DNA from: an uncultured cyanobacterium
GTDB lineage: Bacteria > Cyanobacteriota > Cyanobacteriia > Gloeomargaritales > Gloeomargaritaceae
DNA: 38,602 bases
Reading direction: 5' to 3'
Assembly (NCBI GenBank): GCA_937936705.1
Contig: CALHCP010000092.1
Span: 1 to 38,602, forward strand
Shown here: positions 9,071 through 16,944 of the stretch, piece by piece
Position numbering within the stretch: position 1 is the stretch's first letter
Layout: every line of letters begins with the position of its first letter
Position numbers and translations under genes: made by a program
The notes under the pieces: generated by a model
What the model was told of the DNA's origin: nothing
Database searches by the model: none
Seen by the model: only the letters and a program-made list of their open reading frames with translations

Positions 9071-9587
9071 TGTCATCATGGTGTTATTACCGCTGTCGGC
9101 GGGGTTGTTGGTGCTGGAAACCAATCCCTACCGGGCGTTGGTGGTGCGGGGGGTGTTGGGGTCGGTGGCGGCTTTGCTCTATGCGCTGTTGGGGGCTGCC
9201 GATGTGGCGCTGACGGAGGCGCTGGTGGGGACGCTGTTGGCGGTGATGCTCTACGCGGTGGCGGTGCGCTCGTCGTTGGTGGTGCGGTTGGGGGTGTTAC
9301 AGGGGGATTTGGCGCAAGGGGGCGGGGGGTTGGCGCACCTGATGACGGCGTTGCGGCAGGTGTTGGGGCAAGAGTATGTGCAGGTGGAATGGGTGCCCTA
9401 TGGGGAGTTGGAGGCTTTGCAGCAGGCGTTGGCGAATCAGGAAGTGCATGGCATTTGTCTGTGCCTGGAACCGGAGGGGGTGCAGATGATTACCCCGATT
9501 CAACGGCTGTACGAAATCCTGCAACGGGAATGGCCGCTGCCGTTGCAACTGGAATATCAGCCGCTGCCGGCGGGGGGGGGACACTGA
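9054..9587 (+). CDS. DUF4040 (MbhD-like) antiporter subunit with C-terminal soluble domain
   Basis: A 177-residue protein. The N-terminal half has three hydrophobic helices and carries LLGAADVALTEALVG (about 45-59), the hallmark of the DUF4040/MbhD module that in canonical Mrp complexes is part of the large MrpA C-terminus. The C-terminal half (about 85-177) is soluble and family-unassigned (EYVQVEWVPYGELEALQQAL, then GICLCLEPEGVQMITP). It therefore supplies part of the missing MrpA as a separate gene. A run of nine G residues (9572-9580) sits three codons before its stop. The stop overlaps the mnhB start by one base. Confidence 0.75.
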   Translation: MDPVVNVIMVLLPLSAGLLVLETNPYRALVVRGVLGSVAALLYALLGAADVALTEALVGTLLAVMLYAVAVRSSLVVRLGVLQGDLAQGGGGLAHLMTALRQVLGQEYVQVEWVPYGELEALQQALANQEVHGICLCLEPEGVQMITPIQRLYEILQREWPLPLQLEYQPLPAGGGH

Positions 9588-10249
9588 TGGGGAAATGGCT
9601 CTATACCCTGGCGGCGGTGGCGTTTGGGGTGAAGATGGTGTTTTTGCCGCATCCGGTGCCGGAGTCACCGCTGGGGATTGTGGCGGCGGTGGTCAACGAT
9701 AGCGGGATTCCCAATGCGGTGTCGGCCATTATTCTCCGCAACCGGCTTTACGATACCGTTTGGGAGGTGGTGGTCTTTACCATTGCCATTATGGGGGTGA
9801 ATGTGCTGATGGCGAATGAACAACCGTTGCGCCGGGTGGTGCAGTTGACCGATTCCCCTTCGGTGGTGCTGGCGCAGTTGGGAGCGACGATTGCTGCCTT
9901 GGTGGGGGTGGAATTAGCACTGCGCGGTCATCTGAGTCCGGGGGGGGGCTTCGCCGCCGGGGTGGCCGGGGGTACGGCGATTGGTCTGATTGCCATGACT
10001 TCGCCGCCGCAGTTGTTACAAAGGATTTATCAACGCTGGCACGTTTCCACCTGGGAAAAGTTGGCGGTCTTGGGGTTTATTATTTTGGCGCTGGCGACGC
10101 TGTGGGGCTGGCAGCTGCCCCGGGGGGAGTTGGGGGCTTTGGTCAGCGGCGGGTTGATTCCGGTGTTGAATGCGTTGGTGGCCGTCAAAGTTACGCTGGG
10201 TTCGTGGGCCATGTTGTTGGTCTTTATCCGCTATCGGGGTTTGTTGTAA
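9587..10249 (+). CDS. mnhB: Mrp/Mnh antiporter subunit B
   Basis: A 220-residue membrane protein. The second half carries LRGHLSPGGGFAAGVAGG, the MnhB/MrpB signature (GH..PGGGF.AG), within several helices. The first half (about 1-80) has two more hydrophobic segments with VVNDSGIPNAVSAIILRNRLYDT and VVFTIAIMGVNVLMA, resembling the MbhE-like module often fused to MrpB or the end of MrpA. The DUF4040 gene and this one together thus cover the MrpA C-terminal region plus MrpB. The longer upstream frame runs inside the previous gene; the ATG at 9587 is preferred. A nine-G tract (9940-9948) encodes the conserved PGGG. Confidence 0.85.
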   Translation: MGKWLYTLAAVAFGVKMVFLPHPVPESPLGIVAAVVNDSGIPNAVSAIILRNRLYDTVWEVVVFTIAIMGVNVLMANEQPLRRVVQLTDSPSVVLAQLGATIAALVGVELALRGHLSPGGGFAAGVAGGTAIGLIAMTSPPQLLQRIYQRWHVSTWEKLAVLGFIILALATLWGWQLPRGELGALVSGGLIPVLNALVAVKVTLGSWAMLLVFIRYRGLL

Positions 10250-10287
10250 TTCGGATTAGACTGGGAGAGGGGCTGGAGGTATTGGGT

Positions 10288-11049
10288 ATGGAATGGCTGT
10301 GGCAAGATTTGGGGGAATCACAGGTGTTGCTCCCGCCGCAACCGCAGGGGATTATTCATTTTTTGGGGGGGGCGTTTGTGGGAGCGGTTCCCCAGTGGAG
10401 CTATCGCTGGTTGTTGGAACGGTTGGCGGGTCATGGGTACATTATAATTACCCAAGCGGTGATTCCCGACTTGGATCATCGGGGGCTGGCGGCGAAGGCC
10501 TATGGGGAATTGAACGAGGTGATGCAGGTGTTGCAGTTGCCTTGGGATTTGCCGGTGTACGGGTTGGGGCATAGTCTGGGCTGTAAGCTGCATTTGTTGA
10601 TCGGGGGGTTGTTCCCGGTGGTGCGGGCGGCTCAGGTGTTGATCAGTTACAACAATTTCGGTTTGCAGGCGGCACTGCCCTGGTTGCAGGGTTTGCGTCA
10701 TGTGCCGGTCTTGGATCAGTTGCCGTTGGAGTTTAGCCCTTCGCCGCGGGAAACTTTGGATTTTATCCAGCGGCGGTATCGGGTCGCCCGCAATGTTTTG
10801 ATTCGTTTTAGTGATGATACCTTGGATGAAACGCCCCAATTGGCTCAGGTGTTGCAGCAGAAGTTCCCGGATGATTTACGTTTGCATTACCTGACGGGGA
10901 ATCATCTGACGCCCTTGGGTTGGGAAATCAATTGGGGGCAAAAAGGGGCGTTTAGTCCCTTGGATGCCCTGGGGCAGTGGTGTAAGGAGTGGCTTTATCA
11001 GGATTTACTCACCCTGGAGCGGGTGATTGTGGGGAGTTTGCGCCGGTGA
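10288..11049 (+). CDS. DUF1350 family alpha/beta-hydrolase-like protein
   Basis: A 253-residue protein matching the DUF1350 family of cyanobacteria and plastids: an opening GIIHFLGGAFVGAVPQWSYR and the nucleophile-elbow-like GLGHSLGCKLHLL with serine at 96. The fold suggests an esterase or lipase, but no substrate is established. A histidine near LTGNHLTPLG (close to the C-terminus) could complete a catalytic triad; this is inference. No signal peptide is seen, so it is probably cytoplasmic. It starts 38 bases after mnhB and overlaps the next gene by four bases (GTGA), so it may belong to the long bicA-mrp transcript. The start is the ATG at 10288; the frame is open further upstream inside mnhB. 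Confidence 0.75.
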   Translation: MEWLWQDLGESQVLLPPQPQGIIHFLGGAFVGAVPQWSYRWLLERLAGHGYIIITQAVIPDLDHRGLAAKAYGELNEVMQVLQLPWDLPVYGLGHSLGCKLHLLIGGLFPVVRAAQVLISYNNFGLQAALPWLQGLRHVPVLDQLPLEFSPSPRETLDFIQRRYRVARNVLIRFSDDTLDETPQLAQVLQQKFPDDLRLHYLTGNHLTPLGWEINWGQKGAFSPLDALGQWCKEWLYQDLLTLERVIVGSLRR

Positions 11050-12494
11050 TCGGTGGGGGGGTGGCGGTTATTTTTCTGGGGGCGGCGGCTCTGATGGTGG
11101 CGCGGGTGTTGCCGGCGTTGTTGGCGTTGCCGTTGATGGCGACGGGGATGGGGTTATTGCCGGTGTTGGCGGGGCAGTTGACCTGGAATGATTTATTTTT
11201 AGGGGTTTGGGCGGATGGCAGTTTACGGCTGGCGGAACCGATGGTGATTGCCCTGTTGGGGGGGATGCTGAGCAGTTGGTTGCAAAAAACGGGGATTGCC
11301 CAAAATCTGGTACGGGGGGGGGCGGAGTTGGCGGGGGACCGGCCTTGGCTGTTGGCGGTTTTGTTGTTGGCGGTGGTGGCGGTTTTATTTTCGGCGGTGG
11401 GGGGCTTGGGGGCGGTGATTATGGTGGGCACGGTGGTGTTGCCGATTTTGCATTCCCTGGGGCTGCGGGAGTATATCAGTGCGGGGGTGCTGTTGTTTGG
11501 CATCAGTTTGGGGGGGTTGCTGAATCCGGGCAATTGGGCGGTGTATAAAACGGTGTTGGGGTTGAGTGATGCGCAGGTGAGTGGCTATGCCCTGTGGGTG
11601 TTTGGGGTGATGGCGCTGGGGGCGGTGGCGTTTATCGGGGTGGAGTTGGCGCGGACGCGGGTGCTGGTCTGGTCGGGCTGGCGGTGGCAGCCGGTGGGTT
11701 GGCTGAGTTTGGCGGGTCTGCCTTGGCTGGTGAGTCCCTGGGTGAGTGGGTGGGGCTGGGGGTTGGGCTGGGGGTTGGCCGGTCTGACCCTGTGGGGGCT
11801 GGTGCAGGGGTGGCGCCGCTGGGGGCAGGTGCCCCGCATCGCTTGGTATGCCTATCTCACGCCCTTGGTGCCGTTGATTTTGATCCTGGGGTTGGGGCTG
11901 CCGTTTATTCCGGCGTTTGTGTTGGGGTTGGCCTATGGGTTTGCGGTGACGTTGCGCCGGGGGGCAATCAATCTGCTCACGGGGGCGATGTTGGAGGGCG
12001 CGGCGAGTGTGGTGGCGGCGGTGGTGCTGATGATGGGGATCGGCATGACCTTGAGTGCGGTCTTAGGCCCGACTCAGACGGGCGCCGGAGCGGTTTGGTA
12101 CAAGACCCATCCCGATACGGTGTGGCCGGTGCTGGCGGCGATTCAACCCCTGTTGGCTCCCTGGATTCCCACCTCCCCCTGGGGGTATGTGGTGGGGTTT
12201 GCCCTGCTGGCTCCCTTAGCCCTCTATCGGGGGCCGTTGAATGTATGGGGGTTGGGCTACGGCATGGGGGGGGTGATGCTCAGCGCGGGGCTGCCGGGAG
12301 GGGCGGTGATGGGGGTGCTGATGTCCCTGGGAGTGATTCAGGGGGTGTGTGACCCGACCAATACCCACAATGTATGGCTGGCCAATGAAGTCAAAACCGA
12401 TGTGAACGTCCTGTTAATCAAAACCTTGCCCTACGCCTGGGGAGTGGCGGTGGTGGGCTTGAGCGTGGCTGCCGGTCGCTATTTAGGGGCGTAA
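11046..12494 (+). CDS. Polytopic permease, possibly GntP/CitMHS-type organic acid transporter
   Basis: A large hydrophobic protein (about 482 residues from the GTG at 11046, which overlaps the previous stop) with roughly twelve membrane helices. Segments such as LLFGISLGGLLNPGNWAVYK, LEGAASVVAAVVLMMGIGM and GVCDPTNTHNVWLANEVKTD recall ion-transporter superfamily permeases for gluconate, citrate or related organic acids. I cannot name the substrate. It has repeated W/G-rich stretches (about 230-275) and a nine-G tract at 11314-11322. Being last in a run with bicA and Mrp genes, it might be sodium-coupled, which is inference only. It converges on the epimerase gene with a 14-base gap. Confidence 0.55.
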   Translation: MIGGGVAVIFLGAAALMVARVLPALLALPLMATGMGLLPVLAGQLTWNDLFLGVWADGSLRLAEPMVIALLGGMLSSWLQKTGIAQNLVRGGAELAGDRPWLLAVLLLAVVAVLFSAVGGLGAVIMVGTVVLPILHSLGLREYISAGVLLFGISLGGLLNPGNWAVYKTVLGLSDAQVSGYALWVFGVMALGAVAFIGVELARTRVLVWSGWRWQPVGWLSLAGLPWLVSPWVSGWGWGLGWGLAGLTLWGLVQGWRRWGQVPRIAWYAYLTPLVPLILILGLGLPFIPAFVLGLAYGFAVTLRRGAINLLTGAMLEGAASVVAAVVLMMGIGMTLSAVLGPTQTGAGAVWYKTHPDTVWPVLAAIQPLLAPWIPTSPWGYVVGFALLAPLALYRGPLNVWGLGYGMGGVMLSAGLPGGAVMGVLMSLGVIQGVCDPTNTHNVWLANEVKTDVNVLLIKTLPYAWGVAVVGLSVAAGRYLGA

Positions 12495-12508
12495 GTCCGG
12501 TTCGTCGC

Positions 12509-13435
12509 CTAATTCAACACCTGCCGATACCAGTCCAAGGTCGCCTGTAGCCCCTGCACCAAGGGCGTCTGCGGCTGCCAACCCAACACCTGCCGCATCC
12601 GGGTGACATCGAGAGCACTGCGGCTGGTTTCCCCCAACCGCTCCGGCAGAAAGCGGGGTTCGGTCTTGGTCGGCATCAGTTTTTGCAGCAATTCATATAA
12701 GGTCAATACGGAAGTTTCTTGCCCCGTACCGATATTCAGCGTCAAGGGTTCCGGCCACCCCAAAATTTGCAAATTCACCTGCGCCACATCCTCCACATAG
12801 ACATAATCCCGGGTCTGGGTCCCTTGGCCGTAAATGAACGGGGTTTGTCCGGTTAACAAAGCCGTAATAAAAGCCGTAATCACCCCCGCTTCCCCGGTGA
12901 TTCCCTGGCGCGGGCCGTACACATTGGCATAGCGTAAAATCACATAGCGTAACCCATGCACCTGATAATAAAAATGCAAATAATGTTCAACCGTGACCTT
13001 GGCAATACCGTAGGGAGAAATGGGTTGCAGGGGGTGGGTTTCCGGCGCCGGAATCTGTTGTAATTCCCCGTAACAAGCCCCCCCGGAGGACGCAAAAATA
13101 AATTGTTCAACACCCACCTCGGCGGCGGCAGCCAGCAAGTTTAACGAACCCAAGATATTGATCTGGGCATCGGTTACCGGTTGCGCCACAGACTGCCGCA
13201 CATCAATCTGGGCGGCGTGGTGGCTGATCACCGCCGGTCGCCAGTCCTGGAGAATCTGCCGGATGCGATCCGCCTCCCGCAAATCCGCTTGATAGACCCG
13301 ACTCTGAGGATGGACATAGGCCGGATTCCCCGCGGTGAAATTATCTAAAATTGCCACCTCGTGACCCGCTTGCAGATAAATATCCTGAACCGCAGAGCCG
13401 ATAAAACCCGCCCCGCCCGTAATCAAAACACGCAT
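12509..13435 (-). CDS. NAD-dependent epimerase/dehydratase, GalE-like
   Basis: A 308-residue extended short-chain dehydrogenase that interconverts nucleotide sugars, most similar in pattern to UDP-glucose 4-epimerases. The N-terminal Rossmann motif GGAGFIG (7-13) and D31 bind NAD. The catalytic SS pair is at 116-117 and YxxxK is at 142-146 (PYGIAK). The segment RYANVYGPRQ is the usual substrate-binding stretch. The exact sugar cannot be read from sequence. It follows the tubulin-like gene by 36 bases on the same strand and is probably cotranscribed; a functional link is unknown. Confidence 0.88.
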   Translation of the reverse strand: MRVLITGGAGFIGSAVQDIYLQAGHEVAILDNFTAGNPAYVHPQSRVYQADLREADRIRQILQDWRPAVISHHAAQIDVRQSVAQPVTDAQINILGSLNLLAAAAEVGVEQFIFASSGGACYGELQQIPAPETHPLQPISPYGIAKVTVEHYLHFYYQVHGLRYVILRYANVYGPRQGITGEAGVITAFITALLTGQTPFIYGQGTQTRDYVYVEDVAQVNLQILGWPEPLTLNIGTGQETSVLTLYELLQKLMPTKTEPRFLPERLGETSRSALDVTRMRQVLGWQPQTPLVQGLQATLDWYRQVLN

Positions 13436-13471
13436 GGAACCAGAAGATACCGCAATCAGTAGCCTATCACA

Positions 13472-16400
13472 TTAACCGAGACCCAATTCGTCACGAATGT
13501 TGGCTTCGATAGTAGCCACCTGGTCATCACTTAACCCCAATTCCTCCTGCAATTCCAACAGTTGCGCCCGTTCCTCTAAGCCGATTTCTCCGTCATTTTC
13601 TAAACAGGCGCGGAACATCAAACCATACTCATAACCCGCTAATTCCGGGTCATGTTTTTGCGGCTGAAAACGGGCAATAATTTCCTGAGCCGTTTCCCGA
13701 CTCACTCCATATTTCTCCCGCAACTTATCCAACATCTCTAATTCTTTTTCAGAAGGGGTTTTCCCCCCGCGATAACAGGTTTCCACGAGCTTGGTAAACT
13801 TCTCCACCGCACCGTCTAAAGCCTTGGGGGTTTCCGCCACCATTTTCGGCTTGACCGTAGCCGCAGGCGTGGGTGTCACGGTCACCCCGGGTTCAAACAA
13901 ACGATGATTTCGCACGCAATTGCTAATTGCATTTTCGACCGATTGGTACTCAGGATTATCCTGCCCGCCCGGTACGGTCTGTTCAAATTGGTGCAAATAG
14001 CTCATCAATTGCTCATATAAAGCCCGTTTTGCCTCCCGGGTATTTGCCTGCTTGAGGATTTTTTGAATCCCGTCGTTGAGCAATTCTCTCGCTCGCCGAT
14101 TTTGGTCGGCCAGCAGGTAATCCTCTGCCTCTTTCCAGGTACTGCCTAGATTCATACTGCGGCCAAGCCCGGTAGCACTATCTTGATAACTTAATTTGAT
14201 TTCGTTGTAACCGGTAATTTGATTTTCGGATTCGGTTAATAACTGAAAGACCCGTCCCAAAACCAAATTTTCCCGCACCTGAATTTCTTCCGCAGAAGCC
14301 GGCATGATATCGGCAAACCGACGACTGTCTTGATGGGTATGTAAGGGGTTGCGATCCATCTGAGCAACCGTGCGATAGATGGTGCGCATCCGTTCCATGC
14401 CTTCAATCAACCGCAGGGGAAATGCCCCGATTTCCCGCACGAAATAAATGTGGTGGGGGTCATTGTAGGGCCGAATATCTTTATCGGTTAAAGTCGTACT
14501 TTTCCGCAGGAGAGGTAGTAAAGCAGCTACCGCCGGATCGGTGGGTTTATTACCCCCTTGAATCCCCACCAGCGTTTGCCGTTTCTCCGGGCGGTCATCC
14601 CACCCCAAACGGGATTGTTCCTGACTGAAACGCAGGAAAGCTTCACTCTTTTCAAAGGTGGTTTTCAGCTGGGATTCCTGTTGTTCGATGGTGGGATATT
14701 GGGTGATGAATTTCTCGGCAACCGAAACTTTGAGCTGCTCACTGGTGCTAAATTCATCAATCGCTCGGTTGAGAATCCGTTGGTATAAATCCTGTTGCCG
14801 CAGATGCTCAAAAGTATGCAAATCAAACAAGCGGCAACCCATACCACTCCAGATATCCTGGGTCATACTTTGGTAAATGGTTTCCACCTTATTCTGGACG
14901 GTTTTTTGATAGATGTTTTCGATGTCTTGGGGGTCGTAAAGTAAGATACCGTTGACGGTCAGCGTGGTGGTTTCTCGGGTATAAACCTGTTCCCGTTCAA
15001 CTAATCTACGGCGGAGCGCTTCGAGATTTTTATCAAAATTATTCAGGTCGTTGATTAACCGCTGGGTTTCCTCTTTCAGGGCATCCAAAAGGGGAATCGC
15101 TAAGGCGCGGGCTTTGACTTCTACCTTGGATACATAAATGGATTCCAGCGCTTGCATGATCCCGTTAAAATCATCATCAATCACTTTTTTGCGATTGAGC
15201 AACATCATTTGTTTGGCATGGTTGTCAATCTGTTTGAGCAAGATTTGCATCGCTTGACTGGCTGAACGCTCGCGAGATAACCAATCTTTTTGCCGAGACT
15301 GGTCAAAGGTGGTGCGGAATTCTAACCAGACTTCTAACAGCACTTCCAGAAATTGGCGCGTCCATTTCGGCCCCCGGAAGCGGTCTTCCACCATTTGCGC
15401 CACGGTTGCCCGCAATTCTTGCGTTTTTTGGGGAATCATGCGGTTGAGATTGTCCCACATCTTTTGGAAATAATCACTCCAGCGCCGCGGGTCACTATCC
15501 GCATCGTTGAAATGCACCCGATACTTCTCTTCCTCAATCGAAATAAACTTGAGTAAATTCTCAAAAGGGACATTCAAATCGTTGCGGCGTTTGCGTAAAG
15601 CGGCGACCCAATCCGCCACTTCTTTGCTGTAGGGTTTCATATTATCCCCTACACTCAAATTATCCAAAAGTTGATGGTTGTTTTCCGATTCCGCCAGCCC
15701 TAAATTCGGTAAAATTTCAGTTTTAATCACATCGCGCATGGCCGTGGGAGCGGGGGTGGGATTGTTCCACCAATCCACCAGGGCAACCGCCAAACGAGAA
15801 GCACAGGCATTCAACACCCGTTGCACCGGAAACTGAATACTCGCCAAGCCGAAGGTAATGTAGTTTTGGGGATAGCCCAAGGGATCGGGACTGGCCCAAT
15901 GCTTGCGGATATTATCCCGCACCAACTTTTTATATTGACTGAACCCGGACGAGAAATCCAAAAAGATATTTTGCGCCACCATTTCCAAGACCGATTCTAA
16001 ATTGGGCAGGGTGACTTTATCGTTGCTATTCCCCACCAGATAACAGAATCCAAAGGGAGTATCCTGGGCACTTTGACTGCTGATGCGGTCGGTAATGTTA
16101 TTGCTATATTGGGTTTCAAAACGGGTGGTGGGACGGGAATAATGGTTCAATTCGGTAAGAGCGGCATAGGCATTGGCAATCACCCGGTCACCCAGGCCGG
16201 AAAATGCCCCCGGTAGAACCAGAAAGGCACAGGTCTGCGGTAGATCAGAAGGTGGCACCCAGTCCCGCACATTGTAGGCCAGGTCTAAAACCATTCCCGA
16301 ACCGGTGCCCCCGCTCAAGGAACAAACAACAAATACATTCACCCCTTTATCGAGCTGCACCCCCCAGCGATCCAGCATGAATTTTTCATGCCCGACAATG

Positions 16401-16822
16401 CGGGAGCGGGCATTGGCAAAGGCTTGTTTAATGGTTTGATAATTGACGGTAAAAGCAAATTTCCCTAACGCCCGAATCTGCCCTGCTCCCGCTAAAATCG
16501 AGTCTGTTCCGGTCAATTCCGGCGGGAACCATTCGGTTAAATACTCATAATCGGCAATTCGGTTCAAGATGGCTTTGGCATTATCTACTTTTGCCCAGAC
16601 TTGTTCGACGGGGCGCAGGGAAATATCCTGTTTTAAGACGGTTTGCGGCTCGGAAACTTTGGCATTTTGTTCCGTATCCAAATGCAGGAAAGAAACGATG
16701 GGCAGGGCATCCAAACTACCATAGGTTTCCACGATCATGCGCCGGATTTTAATAATAACTTCTTTGCCCGTGCCACCCAGACCAACGATGATGGTAGGGG
16801 TCATGCCGATGTAGTCTGACAT
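13472..16822 (-). CDS. Giant tubulin-like GTPase-domain protein
   Basis: A 1116-residue protein whose N-terminus belongs to the bacterial tubulin-like (Tubulin_2) group. It has a GLGGTG motif (14-19), LDTE (48-51) and the tubulin/FtsZ signature loop SGGTGSGM (170-177), which in the superfamily binds GTP phosphates. The middle (about 400-950) is long, mostly helical and charged, with likely coiled coils (about 590-680). A hinge rich in P, T and A (about 978-1000) leads to a C-terminal helical domain with two related units, EKELEMLDKLREKYGVS and ERAQLLELQEELGLS, reminiscent of TerB-type folds. No membrane segment is seen. Function is unknown; filament formation is inference. It is much longer than FtsZ (about 400 residues). 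Confidence 0.85.
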   Translation of the reverse strand: MSDYIGMTPTIIVGLGGTGKEVIIKIRRMIVETYGSLDALPIVSFLHLDTEQNAKVSEPQTVLKQDISLRPVEQVWAKVDNAKAILNRIADYEYLTEWFPPELTGTDSILAGAGQIRALGKFAFTVNYQTIKQAFANARSRIVGHEKFMLDRWGVQLDKGVNVFVVCSLSGGTGSGMVLDLAYNVRDWVPPSDLPQTCAFLVLPGAFSGLGDRVIANAYAALTELNHYSRPTTRFETQYSNNITDRISSQSAQDTPFGFCYLVGNSNDKVTLPNLESVLEMVAQNIFLDFSSGFSQYKKLVRDNIRKHWASPDPLGYPQNYITFGLASIQFPVQRVLNACASRLAVALVDWWNNPTPAPTAMRDVIKTEILPNLGLAESENNHQLLDNLSVGDNMKPYSKEVADWVAALRKRRNDLNVPFENLLKFISIEEEKYRVHFNDADSDPRRWSDYFQKMWDNLNRMIPQKTQELRATVAQMVEDRFRGPKWTRQFLEVLLEVWLEFRTTFDQSRQKDWLSRERSASQAMQILLKQIDNHAKQMMLLNRKKVIDDDFNGIMQALESIYVSKVEVKARALAIPLLDALKEETQRLINDLNNFDKNLEALRRRLVEREQVYTRETTTLTVNGILLYDPQDIENIYQKTVQNKVETIYQSMTQDIWSGMGCRLFDLHTFEHLRQQDLYQRILNRAIDEFSTSEQLKVSVAEKFITQYPTIEQQESQLKTTFEKSEAFLRFSQEQSRLGWDDRPEKRQTLVGIQGGNKPTDPAVAALLPLLRKSTTLTDKDIRPYNDPHHIYFVREIGAFPLRLIEGMERMRTIYRTVAQMDRNPLHTHQDSRRFADIMPASAEEIQVRENLVLGRVFQLLTESENQITGYNEIKLSYQDSATGLGRSMNLGSTWKEAEDYLLADQNRRARELLNDGIQKILKQANTREAKRALYEQLMSYLHQFEQTVPGGQDNPEYQSVENAISNCVRNHRLFEPGVTVTPTPAATVKPKMVAETPKALDGAVEKFTKLVETCYRGGKTPSEKELEMLDKLREKYGVSRETAQEIIARFQPQKHDPELAGYEYGLMFRACLENDGEIGLEERAQLLELQEELGLSDDQVATIEANIRDELGLG

Positions 16823-16864
16823 ATTATTAGTTCCTGATAGAGGGTAATTGGCTGTATTGTAGAA

Positions 16865-16926
16865 GATTCATCTCCGGTTTGTCTGTCACCAGAGACTTTA
16901 CAATGGATTGATAATAAAGATGAATC
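16865..16926. promoter_or_regulatory. Candidate operator between divergent tubulin-like and MerR-pentapeptide genes
   Basis: A perfect 9-bp inverted repeat, GATTCATCT (16865-16873) and AGATGAATC (16918-16926), flanks a second imperfect dyad, TCTCCGG (16871-16877) and CCAGAGA (16889-16895). MerR-family regulators bind dyads inside the spacer of the promoter they control, often their own, so autoregulation is plausible. No clear -35/-10 pair with the 19-20 bp MerR spacer could be set with confidence. Confidence 0.4.
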
Positions 16927-16944
16927 AGTATCGCAGGAATTGCT

